From NCBI GenBank assembly GCA_013397435.1, contig VZRG01000745.1, positions 186,860 through 250,859 of the forward strand: 64,000 nucleotides of DNA, written 5' to 3'. Of this stretch, positions 38,901 to 52,739 are shown in pieces (the stretch's first letter is position 1; every line of letters begins with the position of its first letter). Made by a program: the position numbers and the translations under genes. The notes under the pieces were generated by a model. The model saw only the letters and a program-made list of their open reading frames with translations. It did no database searches and was not told where the DNA came from. The DNA comes from Erythrocercus mccallii. Lineage: Eukaryota; Chordata; Aves; Passeriformes; Dicruridae.

Positions 38901-41900
38901 AAATACTACGTTTATTTTATTTGGTTTAGTACATAAAACTACCTTGATCTGAATTATTCATATGCTGAATTGTTCTATTTTTCTGTGTTCAACAACTGAT
39001 AAATACTTGGCTATCATTATTAAAAAAAGTGAGACTATGCTTGCATGCACACAAACATGATTTGCTCACAGCCCTTAATACTCAAAAAGTCTCTACAGAT
39101 AGCCTGTGAGCTTAAAAAAGTGAGAGATTGAGAGAAAAAAAGACAAAATAAACACACTGGTAGTACCAGAAAAGGGGATATATAGTAAGAAGAAAGAAAT
39201 GTTCTTTCATGGTCTTATTGGGGTTCTTTAATTTTTATCTATTTTCTATCTATTTTAAATTGATACTTGTGTCTGATGGCTAAAATTTTTCTGCATTCAA
39301 TATAGAATCAACTTATATTTTACATTTTAATGCTATTGGTTTTAACAATTAAAGGCAGATGAGGGGCCATTGTGTCTAGACATTTTCTATTGTTTTTGAT
39401 GAAATAAATTAATATTAAATAATTAAAAATTTTAACATGGTTATTTTGTTATGCTAAGGTATTTTGAAAAACAAAACTCTTTGTGTTCCTCTCACAGTGT
39501 TTACTATAACTTAGTCACTCAAAGAAAAGTTTACATTTAGTAACTTTTGTTTTTTAACTAGTTAACCTCATTATACACAATGCCTAATGGGAATTATGGA
39601 AAAAGACAGATCCACTAGATTGCACTTTCCAAAAGCTGACTCTGGTTCCCTACCAGAGCTCTTGCTGACACTAGAGTCACCCCAAGTGACCTGGGGGTCT
39701 CTCTTCAGAGATTTTGGTCTGAACATTTCATCATTCCAGTCAGATTTTATGTGACTACCAAGTCTTGAGAGATCTGTTGTTGAACATTACACAAATAAAC
39801 ATCTTTTGCACAATTAAAGCTACTTAAATGTATGCTTTCAGTTGGCCAGTCATGTTGTAGTCAGCCATATACACCACTGTTTCTCCCAGGAAAACCTCTG
39901 CCCTCTCAACTATTTTGATTTCATGTATCAACATTTCTGCTGATCATTTCTGGATGTTATTGCCAGATCTCCTTCAGACCAGTATTTAAGTCCAGCCTGC
40001 TCTTGGTAACAGGAACAACCTTTTTATGTGCTCATGCCTTGCACTCTTGCACTGATCTACTCCCAGGGACTGTCTGTGGGATTGCCTGCAGCCTTTCCCA
40101 GTGGATCTATACAGATGTCAGAAAAATCAGCTGTGTGTTGCTCCACAGAACTACATGCTCCATCCTGTGTTCTGCAAACCTTACAGGATGAGCAACCAAC
40201 AGCGAGCTTTTTTCAGTAAATATCCTACCTAGACCAAATGCTTAAGGCTCAGTAATTTAGGCTGCTTTATCACAGCCTTTTACTTATAAAAGTGACAGAA
40301 TTTCAACTGCTTTCAAGAGCAATTCATGCAGCCTTTAACTCTTTGGCCCCCACCTCCAGTTCCAACCTGTTACAAGCACAGCAACAATTAAAGCACTCTA
40401 ACATCAGGATGGTCAGTGCTGGTGCTTGTGTGTCTTCCTTGACATCACAGTTCAATGCCATGCTGAAATACTGCAACACTGAGCACAGCACAAAGCAAAA
40501 ACATCTCTCATTTCACACTTCTTCTGAACCAAATGCATTTCACGTTTTGGCATGTTAACCCCTGCACAGCCTTTTTGCAGTGGCCTGCTTCTGCTTTCTT
40601 TGCTGTCTCCTAAGTCCAGCTGGAATCAAACTGGCTCATAAGCGACAGCATAACTCATACGTGATAGTCTGGCAGCCAATGGAGAAAATGTGGTGAAGCA
40701 AAACCGCAGACTAAGAACTTTAAGTAAACATGCACTTTGAATTAACCTGTATATCCCTACTTTTTTAATTCTTCCTTGAACAGAAGGAAAAAATTTAAAC
40801 TGTGGAACATTTCCTTTGATCGGTTTGCTAGTTTTATCTTTCATTTGATTTACATTACTTTTTGTTGCTGGTTGAATACATTCCTTTACAATACAGGCTG
40901 CAATCACCTTTTTTCCTTCTCCATCAGTCTGTTTCCCTCTAGTCCTTATATTTTAGAGCTCTAAGCATCCTGATGTTTTCCTTTTCTAGTTTCTCTATAT
41001 CGCTTATATTTAAAAGAAAAGAAAGATTGCTAAAAAAATAGAACATATTTATTTTAAAGAAAAGAGTATCCTTACTTTCTTTTTGTCAATTATAAGCAAT
41101 TCCAAATTAGTGTTGAGATTGTGGCACACTTTGTATTTTTAAAGGCAGACTCTTCTGTTACTAAACATCTGGAGGGAAAGGATTTACTTTCAGTAAGTAG
41201 ATGAGAATTTCCCCTGATTTCTGTGCTTTCTCTTATTTTTGTTCCCCAGAGCATCCATGCAGTAGAATTTCAGTTCATCTATTCCACGTTCTACTTTTTC
41301 TATACACTGTCTCTGTGCCATACCCTCTTTTTAATTTGATACACTCCAATGGAGAACATGAATATTATATTAAAAAAATAACAAAAGATTCTCCGATTCA
41401 GAATAAGTAACTCTTCTACCCTTTTTTTAGAATGACTGAACCCAATGGCTGCCATGAAAGTTCAACTACCACATTGTAGCAATATTACCAACTCCAAGCC
41501 AGTATTACTGTGATTTAGGTGACCCTCCAAAACATGGGTTTCACTTAAAAATATCCTTTGGGTTGTTCATATTTGCATGCCTATCAAACTTCCCTCAAAA
41601 ATTGGTGACTAAAAATAGCTATTAGGAAAAAAAATAAAATAGTAATAAATCTGAGATATTTGCAAAATCACTCAACTTCAGGAAATGGGACAGAGAAAGA
41701 AAAGCATTATTTTAAAGCCCACAATAAAAATGTAAGAGTTTGCAAGTTTTCAATGATATTTCAAGCATCTCACTTTTACTAACTTAATCCTAAATTACAG
41801 AAATCCTTTGTTTCCAGAAGGCTAAATCTTGGAGGCATTTATCCTGTGTGCTCCCTGTCCTGCAGATTACATCTCTGTGACTGTAGAGTGATGGAGACTG

Positions 41901-44900
41901 AATAGCAAGAACAGTATTTACGCAATTGCAGAGTGACAGTGGGATGGAGAGGTATTTATATCATTGCATCTGGCAGCACCAGCACTAGGTGCTTCAAGTC
42001 TTTCCAAAGGCCATGGTACAACTAATAGCCCAGGAAGAGAACAGTGGAGAACAGAGAGGTGGCAGGAGGGAGGAGAACCAATACATGTAAAAACCAACTC
42101 GTCATGCATGGAAATGGGCTAAGATTGTGCACTGCTCGGGTAGTGCCATCAGGAGCACCAGGTGACAGTGCCTCACGTGTAGCTGACAAGGATGGAAAAA
42201 GCAGCACTGAAGCACATTCCAGAGCAACAGAAGTGGTGAGTGCCAGGAGGAGCACCGGCCTGCTGCCAGCGGGGCTGCCCTCTCCTGACATTGTCTAATG
42301 CTGTAATAAAGCCAGGAGATTTGTGTTTGCTCTTTGTTTTTTTCCAGTTGACTAGGTCTGCATACATGCCATGATCAAGTGTGTAAGCTGAACCCTTCAT
42401 AAAGAGTGTCAGGGTGTCTTGAATTATTTTGTGGAGATGGTGGCATACCCTCTTATTTATGAGCCCTTCTTATTTCTAATGTGGTGGCGAAAAAAAAATG
42501 AGGCATTTCAAGCAACCCCATCCCACAAGACAGATAATGTTTTATCTCCAAATACTTTTCCGGCTGCATAACTGCTGTGGGGTATGCATGTGTGTAGCAT
42601 CACTCTAGGAAGGAAACAGAGCAGGAGAAATCATGGTTTTATAGAGCTACAAAAATTATTTGTCTACACAGTTCTTGTCCTGTAGAGATGCTCTACAAAC
42701 AATGAAAACAGACTGAAGGTAGTTTTCTGAAAGACTACTGGACGTGGAGTAGCACTTACTCAATTCTTTACCAGGAAGTATTCCCTGAAGTACAATTTTG
42801 AAATTACTCTGATCAATTTATCACCTGCCCAAACGACCCTGTCACTTGGTGAGTCCATCTGCATGGAACTTGCACTAATATTTCCAGCTTCAGAAGCAGC
42901 AATAAACAACGACCTTTTTTATTTATAAATCAACCTGCCAAATACAGTTCTTTCTCCCCCAATGCCCAGAAAAACAAAATAATATTCATTCCTAGGCACC
43001 CACATGTTTTTTAGACATTAAAATGTTACAGTTTTCAAGCTAAATAAAATTGAAAAAAAATCCCAAGCCACAGTCACGATTGTTCTGGGAAATCCTTTGT
43101 GGTTTGACTGGCTACCATCTGACTTCTATTTCTGAAATAAACACATTAAAAATAAATAAAGAAGTTGTCTTACTTTTCTAACATGCTTCATGTTAAATAT
43201 TCAAACTGTGCTCTGCACAAGTCCTGCACTTATTCTGCTCATTTGTACTCCTTTACAATGTGAGCTGCAGAATAGCTTGTTGTTGAGAAGCAGGAGACAT
43301 GGATGCTGTGGCTCATCCCCGGCTCTCTGCTGGCAATCTGGACAAAAAGTGACAGAAGACACTGGACTCTTCTGGGGTTGCCACCGTATTTCTTGTGCAT
43401 CCAGCACATGGAGGTCATATATTTCTCACATATAGTTTCAACAAATAATGTTCATCCCTTGTACACTGCTGGGCTTATGGAGTGGGAGTAGTCAGTTTCT
43501 TTACATGAGGAGAAACAATGATAAATATTATTCATGTTAAGAAACCCTAAATAATTAATTACTTTTCCAAAAAAAAGGAGTTCATTGCACCATAGTAACA
43601 ATAAAGTGAACATTATCTCTGAAAGTCAAAACAACTCATGAATGTACATCGTTATGTTCAAAAGATGGAAAAGATTATGTTATTATCACAGACTAAAAGC
43701 TCTGTAAATCACAGTCAGGTCTCTCCAACATCTTCCTTTCAAACTTTTATTTTTCCTTTCAATTGGTCTTCCCTTTCCACTTCAGTGATTACTGATTCCT
43801 CCTTTCTGAAGGAGCACAATTCTAAAACAATTATTTGCTCTCTTAGTATTTCCCTCTTAGCTACAAGCAGAATGTTATTCCATTAGTGTATTGTTAGTTC
43901 TTTTCTCTTCATTAAAGCACAACTGTTAAAATGGAAAACAGTGAACAATTTGTTTTCTAACATGGATATAATAATGTACTAACATAGAAAGGATATAATC
44001 TACCTTAGCTACACCCCTCAATAGTGTTTCACTACCAAAAGCATAATTTCTGTGTATAAAGGCAGCTCCAAACAATGCCACACTCAACACACAATTTCCT
44101 GCTCCATCTCTTCTTTGATTTCAAAAAATCTTTTCTTAAGAATGTAACATAGTTCTTTTCAGGGATGTAAATACACTCGGGTACCCCAGGTGAATCCTTT
44201 TTCAAAAAAGTCAGTAGGAGTTTGGTATTGTCTTCAGTGGATGCATCATTTCACTTGATTTTCTCTGGCCTTGTGTGGATGAATTAAATTTAATGGCAGC
44301 CTGTCCCAGTCTCAAGAGGAGAAAGGTTTGGGGCAGCATGTCTTCAAGAGAGAGACAGCTGTTTGTCAAAAATAGCCAGAACAGAAGAGCTGTTGTTCAT
44401 ATGTTCATAGTGCAAGTATTAATTCCTGTTTTATCAGATACTGCACATTTTGATTTTATGCCTGAAATAGCAAAAAGAGACATTAATATTTCCTTACATG
44501 TCTCTCCATAAAAATGTATGTAAGTTCAAGTTTATTTGTGTGTCTATACTCCTCGTACTGAGAACATGCGTGTCTTTTATCAAGAAACAGCAATGTTGTA
44601 ACAGTCTGTATTAAATGTTCTTGATTTTTTTCTATCTGTGGCAGTAAAATTTGCCTTGCTGATATAGATGCTCTTTTCTGAAATGCAAGAAATTAGTGGA
44701 TTCTTCATATTTTGAAGTTTACACAGGACTCACATGGAGACCAGCTAAAAGAATGTCATGTGGGCATTTACTACTCTTGGATCTTTCTCTGATGATCTAT
44801 GAGAAAACGCTCTGATACTGCTTTATATGTTTTGTAGCCTCAAACACTATTTAGCAGGAAGCTGACAGGAAGGAGTCATCACTCTGTGTTAAATCTGGAT

Positions 44901-45159
44901 ACATAAATATAAACTCTAGCCCAAGTCATCAAGCACTGAAATCCAAGACAGAGAACATGCACAATCCATATAGTTTCCTTCCTACTCCTATTACTTATTT
45001 TACACCAGGTTTAAAAAATACTTTAAAAAACCTGTCCTGTTAAGCAACATCACCTAGACATGGCTAATCCTAGCTTAGGATTCAGAAAAAATACCATGCA
45101 GTTTAATGAATACAGTGAAACCTAGGATATCTGATCACTGTCCCACTGCACTGGTGTGG

Positions 45160-45650
45160 ATCTCAAGTACTATCTGCAGTTTGGGGTGTCTCAATAGAAA
45201 AAGGGCATCAAATTATTAGAGTATGTCCAGAAGAGAGGGATAAAGAAGGTGAAAAGTCTCAAGGGCAAGACTGAGTGTCTGAGGTCAATTGGCCTGCTCA
45301 GCTTGGAGAAGAGAAGGCTGAGGGGGGACCTCAGCAAGGTACACTTTCCTCATGGGGGGCAGAGAAGGGGAGGTCCTGATCTCTCCCTGGTGCCCAGTGG
45401 CAGGACACAAACAAGTGGAATGAAGATGCACTGACAAAGTGCAGGTTTGATGTTAGGAAAAGGTTCTTCACTGAGAAGATAGTCCCTGGAACAGGCTTCT
45501 TAACAGCACCAAGCCTCTCAAGAGTTCAAGGAATATCTGAAGGATGCTCTTGATCCTGTGGTTCATTTTTAATGGTCATGTGATCAAGAGGGAGTTGTAT
45601 CCTGTGATCCTTGTGCGTCCTTTCCAATTTGAAATGCTATTACTGTACAA
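45160..45650 (+). mobile_element. CR1 LINE 3' fragment, diverged
   Basis: This diverged CR1 copy is in the sense orientation. Landmarks: a GTCCAGAAGAGAGGGATAAA-like start; GCTTGGAGAAGAGAAGGCTG; GGGGGGACCTCAGCAAGG; TCTCCCTGGTGCCCAGTGGC; ATGTTAGGAAAAGGTTCTTC; and a degraded 3' end with GATCCTTGTGCGTCCTTTCC. A short remnant frame reads GLLSLEKRRLRGDLSKV, a hallmark of the CR1 reverse-transcriptase tail, before it breaks. The subfamily differs from the copy at 17.2 kb, judging by the GTGCCCAGTG-type 3' segment. It is non-functional and antisense to HCN1. Confidence 0.85.
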
Positions 45651-47031
45651 TGCTATCATCTTGTTCTTCTCCGATACATAGTCTATTTCATTTCAATCCA
45701 GCAGGCTGGCTTAAGTGTCTAACACTTCATTAGTTGTAAAACTGCCCTGCGAATAATATTAATTTAGGACACAGTTTAAGGTTCTCTTGTGTTTTTCAGC
45801 TTTGGTTACTTCAGTTCTTCTACATCAGAGAAACATTGTGCTAATGCCAACAGGACTGAAGCCACCATCCCCAGCACTACTTCAGCAGTGACACGGATGT
45901 TACCTAAGTGCTAACTGTTGAGAAAAGTCTCACAGATCTTCCTCTTTGGTATTTGTAGCAGCTCAGCTGTCATGCTTTACCTTTTGAAGTTTATTAATAC
46001 AGTTGATATTTGTGATCACACTGAAGTCTACACATAAATAGATACAGATCTACACATGTTCATGTAATTGATCAGTTGGAGCCCAGCAATAACGGGCTCA
46101 TACAGAAGGCATACAAAGGGCACTTCTGTAAAAAAGTCAAGACAAGAACTCTTCTCATATCACACATGCAGATCAACTCAGAGCCTCTTGCCTTTCTCAA
46201 TAAATGAGCCAACTGGGTTGAAAAACCCTCCAGTGCTGCTTGAGCATGGAAACATAAAAGACACCTAGGAAGATTCACATCTTAGTCTCAGCACCTAAAT
46301 AACCTTTCAGAAGGTTTTCTTGGTTGTTTTTCTGCAGTAATTTGAGTTTTGGTCTCTACCCTCCAAGGGCATTTGCTTCTCCCATATTAGGAGATCAAGA
46401 GGGCTGAACCAACATGTCAGGGCTTTTCTCCCTGGTTTGGGGAAGGAAGAGGGTAGAAAGTAGCAACTGTAGCTCCTCTGCTCTTTTGACAGACTCTTTT
46501 GACAACCAAACGCTATGCAACCAAGATGAGAGTGATAAGCCAGCCTGGGTACTCATGCAGCTCTGCCCCAGTCCTGCATTGCCCTGTGTTTGTATCACAT
46601 GAAAATCTGATTCTGTCTCGTGGGGGGTCTTCTGTCTTCACACACATCCATGGGACAGCTGTCTCCAGATTTTGCAGCCAACAGATGAAAAAGAACATAA
46701 TAGTTAACATGCTACAACACTTACTGGTTACCAGAATGGATTAATTCACACACACAAGAGAGCCTTTAGTCTTATGAAACAGGTCAATCACTCAGACATA
46801 GTACACTCCTGTTTGTCCACTCTGTCCCCGTTTGCATGGCTTTACCAGGGAAGTATTCAAACATGCTAAAATCTAAATAAAAACACAAACATATTTTAGT
46901 GAATTTTTTTATACCTTTTAAAAGAAAATTCTGTATTCAAGTCCTTGTACACATTTTCACAAAATTCTAAAAAAACTTTAGTAGAATATCACTCAATCCT
47001 CAGACAAGAAAAATTTTATTCCGTGAATTAT

Positions 47032-47684
47032 TGTACTGGTTTCAGATAGGACAGAATGTTTTTTTTTCTTACTGGCTGGTATGGTCCTGTGTTTTGGATG
47101 CAGTAAGAGAATCACACTGGTGACTCCAAGATGTTTGGGATGTTGCTCAGTAGTGCTTGCCCTAAATCCAGGACATTTCAGTGTCCCGTGCTCTGCAATG
47201 ATCAAGTGTCCAAGAGGCTGGGGCAGCATGGCCAGGAGAGCTGAACCGACCTGGCCAAAGGATATTCCAAACACACACCAACATAACCAACACATAAACA
47301 CTGGGGAATTACCTCAAAGAAGACAATAAAGGTTCAAGGATTTGGTATCTGTCAGTGGGTGGTGAGAAATTTGTTTTGCATCACTAGTCTTTCTTGGGTT
47401 TTATCTCCCTCTCTCCCTCTCCTTTTTATTACAATTATTAGTAGTAGCATTAGCATGATAATTATTGTGATTATCACTACTGTTGCTGTTATTATAATGC
47501 AGTTGTTATTATTATTATCTTTTACTTTGTTTCAATTACTAAACTGTTCTTATGTCAACATATGAGTTCTATTTTCTTTTCTTTCCTTTATCTCCGCCTC
47601 ATCCCACTGAGGAGAGAAGGGGAAAGGAGAAATGAGAGAGCAGCTCTGTGGTACTTAGTTGCTATCTGGGGTTAAACCATGACA
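47032..47684 (+). mobile_element. Solo LTR of an avian ERVL-like endogenous retrovirus
   Basis: This 653-bp solo LTR is bounded by TGTACTGGTTT... and ...TTAAACCATGACA, giving the TGT...ACA ends of an LTR. Internal landmarks appear in the order I know from bird ERVL-type LTRs: GCTGGTATGGTCCTGTGTTT, a TTGCTCAGTAGTGCTTGCC segment, GACCTGGCCAAAGGATATTC, a decayed TATA region (CACATAAACACTGGGG, about 47291-47306), GGTGGTGAGAAATTTGTTTT, an ATT-rich tract (47430-47520), a TACTAAACTGTTCTTATGTC segment and CTCATCCCACTGAGGAGAGA. No internal retroviral genes flank it, so it is a solo LTR left by recombination. Flanks (ATTAT and GTTGT) do not give a clean target duplication. It is antisense to HCN1. The family name comes from recognition, not a search. 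Confidence 0.85.
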
Positions 47685-48848
47685 GTTGTTAAAAAAAAAA
47701 AAGCTTGCTAGCCACCTTTATTGAAGAAAAAATGGAATGTATTCATCATGCATATTAAGCTATTATGATTTTGCTTTCATTTACATATAATAAAGTATTT
47801 GATTATTTTTAAGCAAAAAAAGCATGTAGTGCCACCTAGGGGTATTCATAAGCTTATGAATTTGAATTTTTGACATCTCAAATATTTTGGATTAGATTTG
47901 TTCTTCATAGGTTCATTCCTAGGAATAAAAATATGCAGTAAAGGAGGTATATAAAATTTTGTTTTGCCAGCCTGACAATAGCACATATGCTAATTCTAAA
48001 AACTTCATGAAACTATTTTTTTCTCTGTATCAGCCAGTAGCAATAAAATAAACAACTCTCACAGAAAATTGCAAAATAAATAATCTTTATGCTAGAAAGA
48101 AAGAAATAATAAGGAAGAAAACCCTTCTCCTGACTCCAAACTCCCACATTACTAAAACAGCAGAAAACTAAAAATCACATTAATTGGCTGTCTCAGATGT
48201 GTGAAACTCCCTTTCACGTGCTTGAGTTTGCATTTGATTTCCTCCAGTTCATCATGAGCTGGGCTGGGGGAGGATTCCTCAGCAGCAGCATGAAGCCAAG
48301 TGCCATATCAGCCACAGCATCTATTTGCTCACTTTGGTCTTTATTTCATGCATTGATTTGTTTTCCCCCTTGCTTGATAGTTTGATAGTCAATAAGGGAT
48401 ATATTGGTGTTATTTTGGAGAGATTATTGATGGAAAAATAGATTAATCTACCATAGGCTACTTTCAGACGCAGTTCATTGATAAAAAGTGCAATGCTTCC
48501 AAAACAAGCCTTTAATCCACCATACTGATTACAGACACAGGCTGCTACATTTGACAAGAATATTTTTTAATAGAAAATGCTACAGCAAATATAAAATATA
48601 TTGGCAGAGAACCAGTCCTTTATATTTTACATGGCAAACTCAGAATGACCAAACTGACTACAAACATGAAAACGGTTCACTCAGGCTGCCTCAGCAATAA
48701 AAATTTCCCACCACCCTCCATCTACATGGTATGGACCTCCCTTACAACCATACCCCAGCATCTGACCAAACTAGAACTTTATATATTAGTTTGTTCAATA
48801 ACATATATGCATTTGCAGGTGATGCAGCAGAAGCATTTTCTGCCTAAC

Positions 48849-48991
48849 CCAGGAAAGCACTTAGCAAGTATTTTATTTTAAGGTCATGAGCAAGAGCATG
48901 CTTTGATTCAGTGGGGAAAAAAAAAAAACAGCCAAGCAGGACTTTGTCCATCATTTTAACTTTGTGTAGGAAGGTTGGCATCAATGGAAAG
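48849..48991 (+). repeat. Dispersed repeat copy A (MITE-like left part)
   Basis: This is one of two direct copies of a repeat of about 140 bp. Shared blocks with the copy at 49831: CCAGGAAAGCACTTAGCA, TTTATTTTAAG, a purine-rich GTGGGGAAAAA tract, CATCATTTTAA, and AAGGTTGGCATCA followed by TGGAAAG. The left part resembles the AAAGCACTTAAGCACGTGCTT-type motif of palindromic MITE-like elements in reptile genomes, but the matching right arm of such elements is absent. Sequence outside the block is not obviously shared. Confidence 0.65.
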
Positions 48992-49830
48992 CAGAGCTAT
49001 TTGTCTCTCTCTCTGCTGTGCCTCTTTTGTCAGACACCAAAGAGAGGAGCACTGCTCTCGATCCAATCTCCCTCCACCCTTATGAATTATCCTGATATTA
49101 TTTTCACGAATACCACAGCAGCAAGAAGAGCTGATTTTATTATTTTGAATTGATTTTTGATCAGCTTTCAGTCTACCTGATTTTTGAGATTATTGAATCA
49201 TACTGTCACAGTAATAAATCTCTTGTACTGGATACAGCCTAAAGAACCCCAGATAAGTGCAGAAGTGGTAAAGTCTATTCAGTGCAAACTATAAGAAAGC
49301 CAGAAAAGTAATTTTAAAAAACAATCTCTGTTCCAGATAGCAGGGTTTTTTTCACAGCTTCCTCCTCTCTATCAAGCCCACCCACTCATCTCCACACTCA
49401 AGTAATTCAAAGATGTTACCAGAATGTCTGTGAGGTTTGAAGAATCTGTGAATTCACATGGGTTATTCAGAAAGCACTGTTCAAAACCACTGTATTTTAA
49501 TGAATTTTTCCAAAGAAATCCTTCAACATTTCCCTTAGAAAGCCGAAAAACTAGCAACAGCAGCACAATAGAAAGGATTTAACTCTAAAAGTACTAATGT
49601 CAATGCAAATATGGGCTGTTGAATCTTCATACCCAATTTGTAAACACTTGGGTGATAGGGGATGCAATTGCATTAACACAATAAGATTCTATTAACCCCA
49701 ATAGTGATAAAAAAAGAGAAAGGAAAAAATAAAGGATAGTAAACTGATAGTCCCTAGAAACACGGGATTTTTCATTGACTATAAGGGAAATCAATCCTGC
49801 AAAATGCTGTGTGTATTCCATGGTCCCAAT

Positions 49831-49968
49831 CCAGGAAAGCACTTAGCACGTACTTTATTTTAAGCATAGTACCAGTTGCCTTCATGCAATGGGGGAAAAA
49901 AGTAACAAACCAATCACACAGGAGTCTGTGCATCATTTTAATGTTGTAAGGTTGGCATCACTGGAAAG
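49831..49968 (+). repeat. Dispersed repeat copy B (MITE-like left part)
   Basis: This second copy of the repeat at 48849 is in the same orientation, starting 982 bp downstream. Just upstream, GGTCCCAATCCAGG keeps more of the presumed element end than copy A does. It shares AAGCACTTAGCACGTACTTT, the purine tract, CATCATTTTAAT and GTAAGGTTGGCATCACTGG with copy A, with several small indels. No coding content. Confidence 0.65.
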
Positions 49969-51539
49969 TTATCTTTTCACCGGTCTAAATGTAGATTCAT
50001 TCTGGTTTAAAATCACTCTATTTTATTTGAAGCATCTGCTTTACAACATCCTGCAGACCAGAGAGCCTCCCCAATCACATTATTTTTTTTGTCCAAAGTT
50101 GGTGCTCCTGCATGTAGATCCTGCAAATCCTACTATATCATTATATGAAGGTTTTTGCATAAAATTCACCAAAGTAATAGCATTTTTATAGATGCATGTC
50201 ACTGCAATCTAATTTGATTTTCTAGTGCAATGCTCTAGTCATCTACTTGGAAATAACCCCTCCTTTCCTCTGTGTTCTCTGAGGCTACTGCTCTGCTGCA
50301 TGGAAGGAGAACAGTTATGGACAATTAAAATTACTCTAAGTTATAAAGGGAAATTATGAAATGTGAAATAAGGTTCAATAACTAAGTGTTTTTTGTGATG
50401 ATCTCTCTGCATTACAAGAAGGCCTAAAATTACAAAACAAACAAGAACCTCTCCTTGATGTACAGATTATTAGCTTTCTTGTTCTTACTTTAAGAAGCGG
50501 TTAGGGCTTATTGGGCTTTTTCCCTTATGAATTACTGCCTTCACTTAGCCAAAGTTAAATTTTTCTGAGTCAAGGACAACCTAGGCCAGTTTATCTCCAT
50601 CACATTCCCAACCTGTTACATTTTTCATTCTTCAGAGAAACTTTTACAAGGGTCGCAGTTAAATCTATGTTCTGTGACAGATCTGCTTAATACACGACAC
50701 CTCTGTAGAGGTGACATGCAAACTAAGGAATGGGTTCTTAAGTGGTGCTTTTAGCCAATTCCCCTTCCTTTCTGATGCTTGTTTGAGACATCTTACGCAT
50801 TTATTAGTTTAGTTCTTCATCACCTGTACTCTGAGATCACACGGCACTGATCACACAAGAAACTCAAACTGGGATTTATTTCTCTGGGTAAAAACAGAAA
50901 AAAACACTAAGCTTTGTTATAAGCTTGGTGAGCTCGCTTAGATGAACTTTTACATCTCTCAAGGGGAGCCACACTTAGACCAAAGTGAGAACAAAAGAAG
51001 GCAATGCAAAAGAGCATAGTAAAACCAGTTCAGTAGGGCAGGATGGGGTAGAATATGTGAGGAGTCAGGAAAATTCATTCAAATAAGACCTCAGAGGATT
51101 GGTGATAGTAGGCAGATGCATTCAGCCATATCAGCATACTTTCTGATTGGGAAAGGGAGTATCAGAGGACAGTGGTAAAACCAGGTTGTCTTAATTCTTC
51201 CTGCAGAGTTCATGAAGAGTTAGTGAGCATATAGTATCCCACCTGAACATCATCCAAGACCTCAGATCTTTGTGCTCTGTACCTACACTCCTCCCGAGGT
51301 ATCTAAAAATCTCCTGAGACACAATACACAGCAAGTAAAGATATTTGATGGTTGATACGTGGCTAAATACCTATTTTACTATATCAGAAATTAAGCTGGA
51401 ACAGTTTGTGTTCTCTGTTCAAAATAACAGCTCTAGCTCTAAGTTTCAGCCAAATATTGCTCCTCTACATCTCACATAGGGATTCAGGCTGTCCTTGGCC
51501 AGTCACAAGGCAGAAGTATTTTGTGCACTCTTGGCCAGG

Positions 51540-51660
51540 AGCGTTTTGAGTACCTGCATTTGTGTCAGTGATGTTTGTTACAAGTTGCCTGATACGGTGC
51601 CCAAAAAAGTCAAGGCTGTTGCAGCTCTGTGTACCCAGATCCAGCCAGACCCAGACTCCT
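51540..51660 (+). repeat. Arm 1 of a near-identical inverted repeat
   Basis: This arm of about 115 bp begins CGTTTTGAGTACCTGCATTT and ends CCAGCCAGACCCAGA. Its reverse complement recurs at 54361-54481 with three substitutions near the outer end, then 91 bp of unbroken identity (51565-51655). Just inside the arm is a short perfect hairpin, GACTCCTTACAAGGAGTC (51654-51671). One plus-strand frame across the arm is open in both copies (it reads CYKLPDTVPKKVKAVAALC), but I do not recognise it. The family is unknown. Confidence 0.9.
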
Positions 51661-52739
51661 TACAAGGAGTCCTGTTTGCACGGTTCCAGGCACTAGAGCC
51701 CAGCTCCTTGTTGGGTGACCAGTTCACCTAGTCTCAGAGGGAGAGGAAACAGAACTGCACAACAGCATTTCACCTCCATGTCCCTGCAGAGACAAATCTG
51801 AAATATGAAGTGAACTGCAATTCTCAGTTTCATTTTCATAGCCTGGGCAAATACTTTGGGATCAACTGTTCTCAAAGTATCTAATTGCAGCTTTAACATG
51901 TGAATTTGGACTCATAGGTCATCTGAGGTTTTTAATGGATCAACTTCATACACACTTATGTGAACATAGAGAGATGAGCTTATTTATGCAAACTCTGGCA
52001 GGTTTTCAGAAAAAAAAAATCAGTTAAATTCACACATTGACCGTTGGGATGAGATGGTGGAAAAGGGTACTGAATCCTCCTGTTCAGTTCTGAAAATGTT
52101 AACAAAGTACAAATCTCAGAATAAAAGTGAAAGGAAAAAAAGGTTGACTTCTTTTAGTTTTTAGCTCATTACTGCTACAGTTAAATTGGCCTGTCATTAC
52201 TTAAGAAGTTTTTGTCACAAATTTATCCTGCCTACATCCAAAAATTATTCAGAAATCTAATCCCTACATTTCTTTCTTGCACTCCATGGACATGGACAAT
52301 TGCAATGCTTTCTCAGCAGGTCTAGCAGTAAAGCCGATTAGTAGACTCCAAGCAATCCAAAATCCAGTTGCAAGACACACAGCTAGAAAGAAAAGAGTAT
52401 TTCTCGACTGTAACCCCAGCATAAATATTTCAAACAGACTCCTAGTGTGCATTTGGAAACATATCACTTTCCACAGAACACTAAAAGGTAACTAAATTAC
52501 TTCACTAAGTTGCTCATCACCTACTTTATTCACTCCTCACTTTCTCTTTGGTAATATGGAAAACAAGACGTCAAATGGTCTGTTTCACCGACACAGTATG
52601 CTATTATAATCTGAATTATCACAGAACCTCACGTCAATACATTACTCAGAATAAACTGATCCAGAAGGTTCACTCTTTGACAGGACAAATAGTATCTTTA
52701 GAGTAGAGCACTGAGACAAATACAGAACTTCTCTTATCC

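Noticed and set aside
42000..42310. GC-richer stretch ending in AATAAA near 42304, possible non-coding transcript end
   Set aside because: No splice signals, promoter or conserved frame support a transcript; AATAAA is common in AT-rich DNA.
47430..47520. ATT-rich tract as an independent microsatellite
   Set aside because: This tract is a normal internal part of the ERVL-like LTR at 47032-47684.
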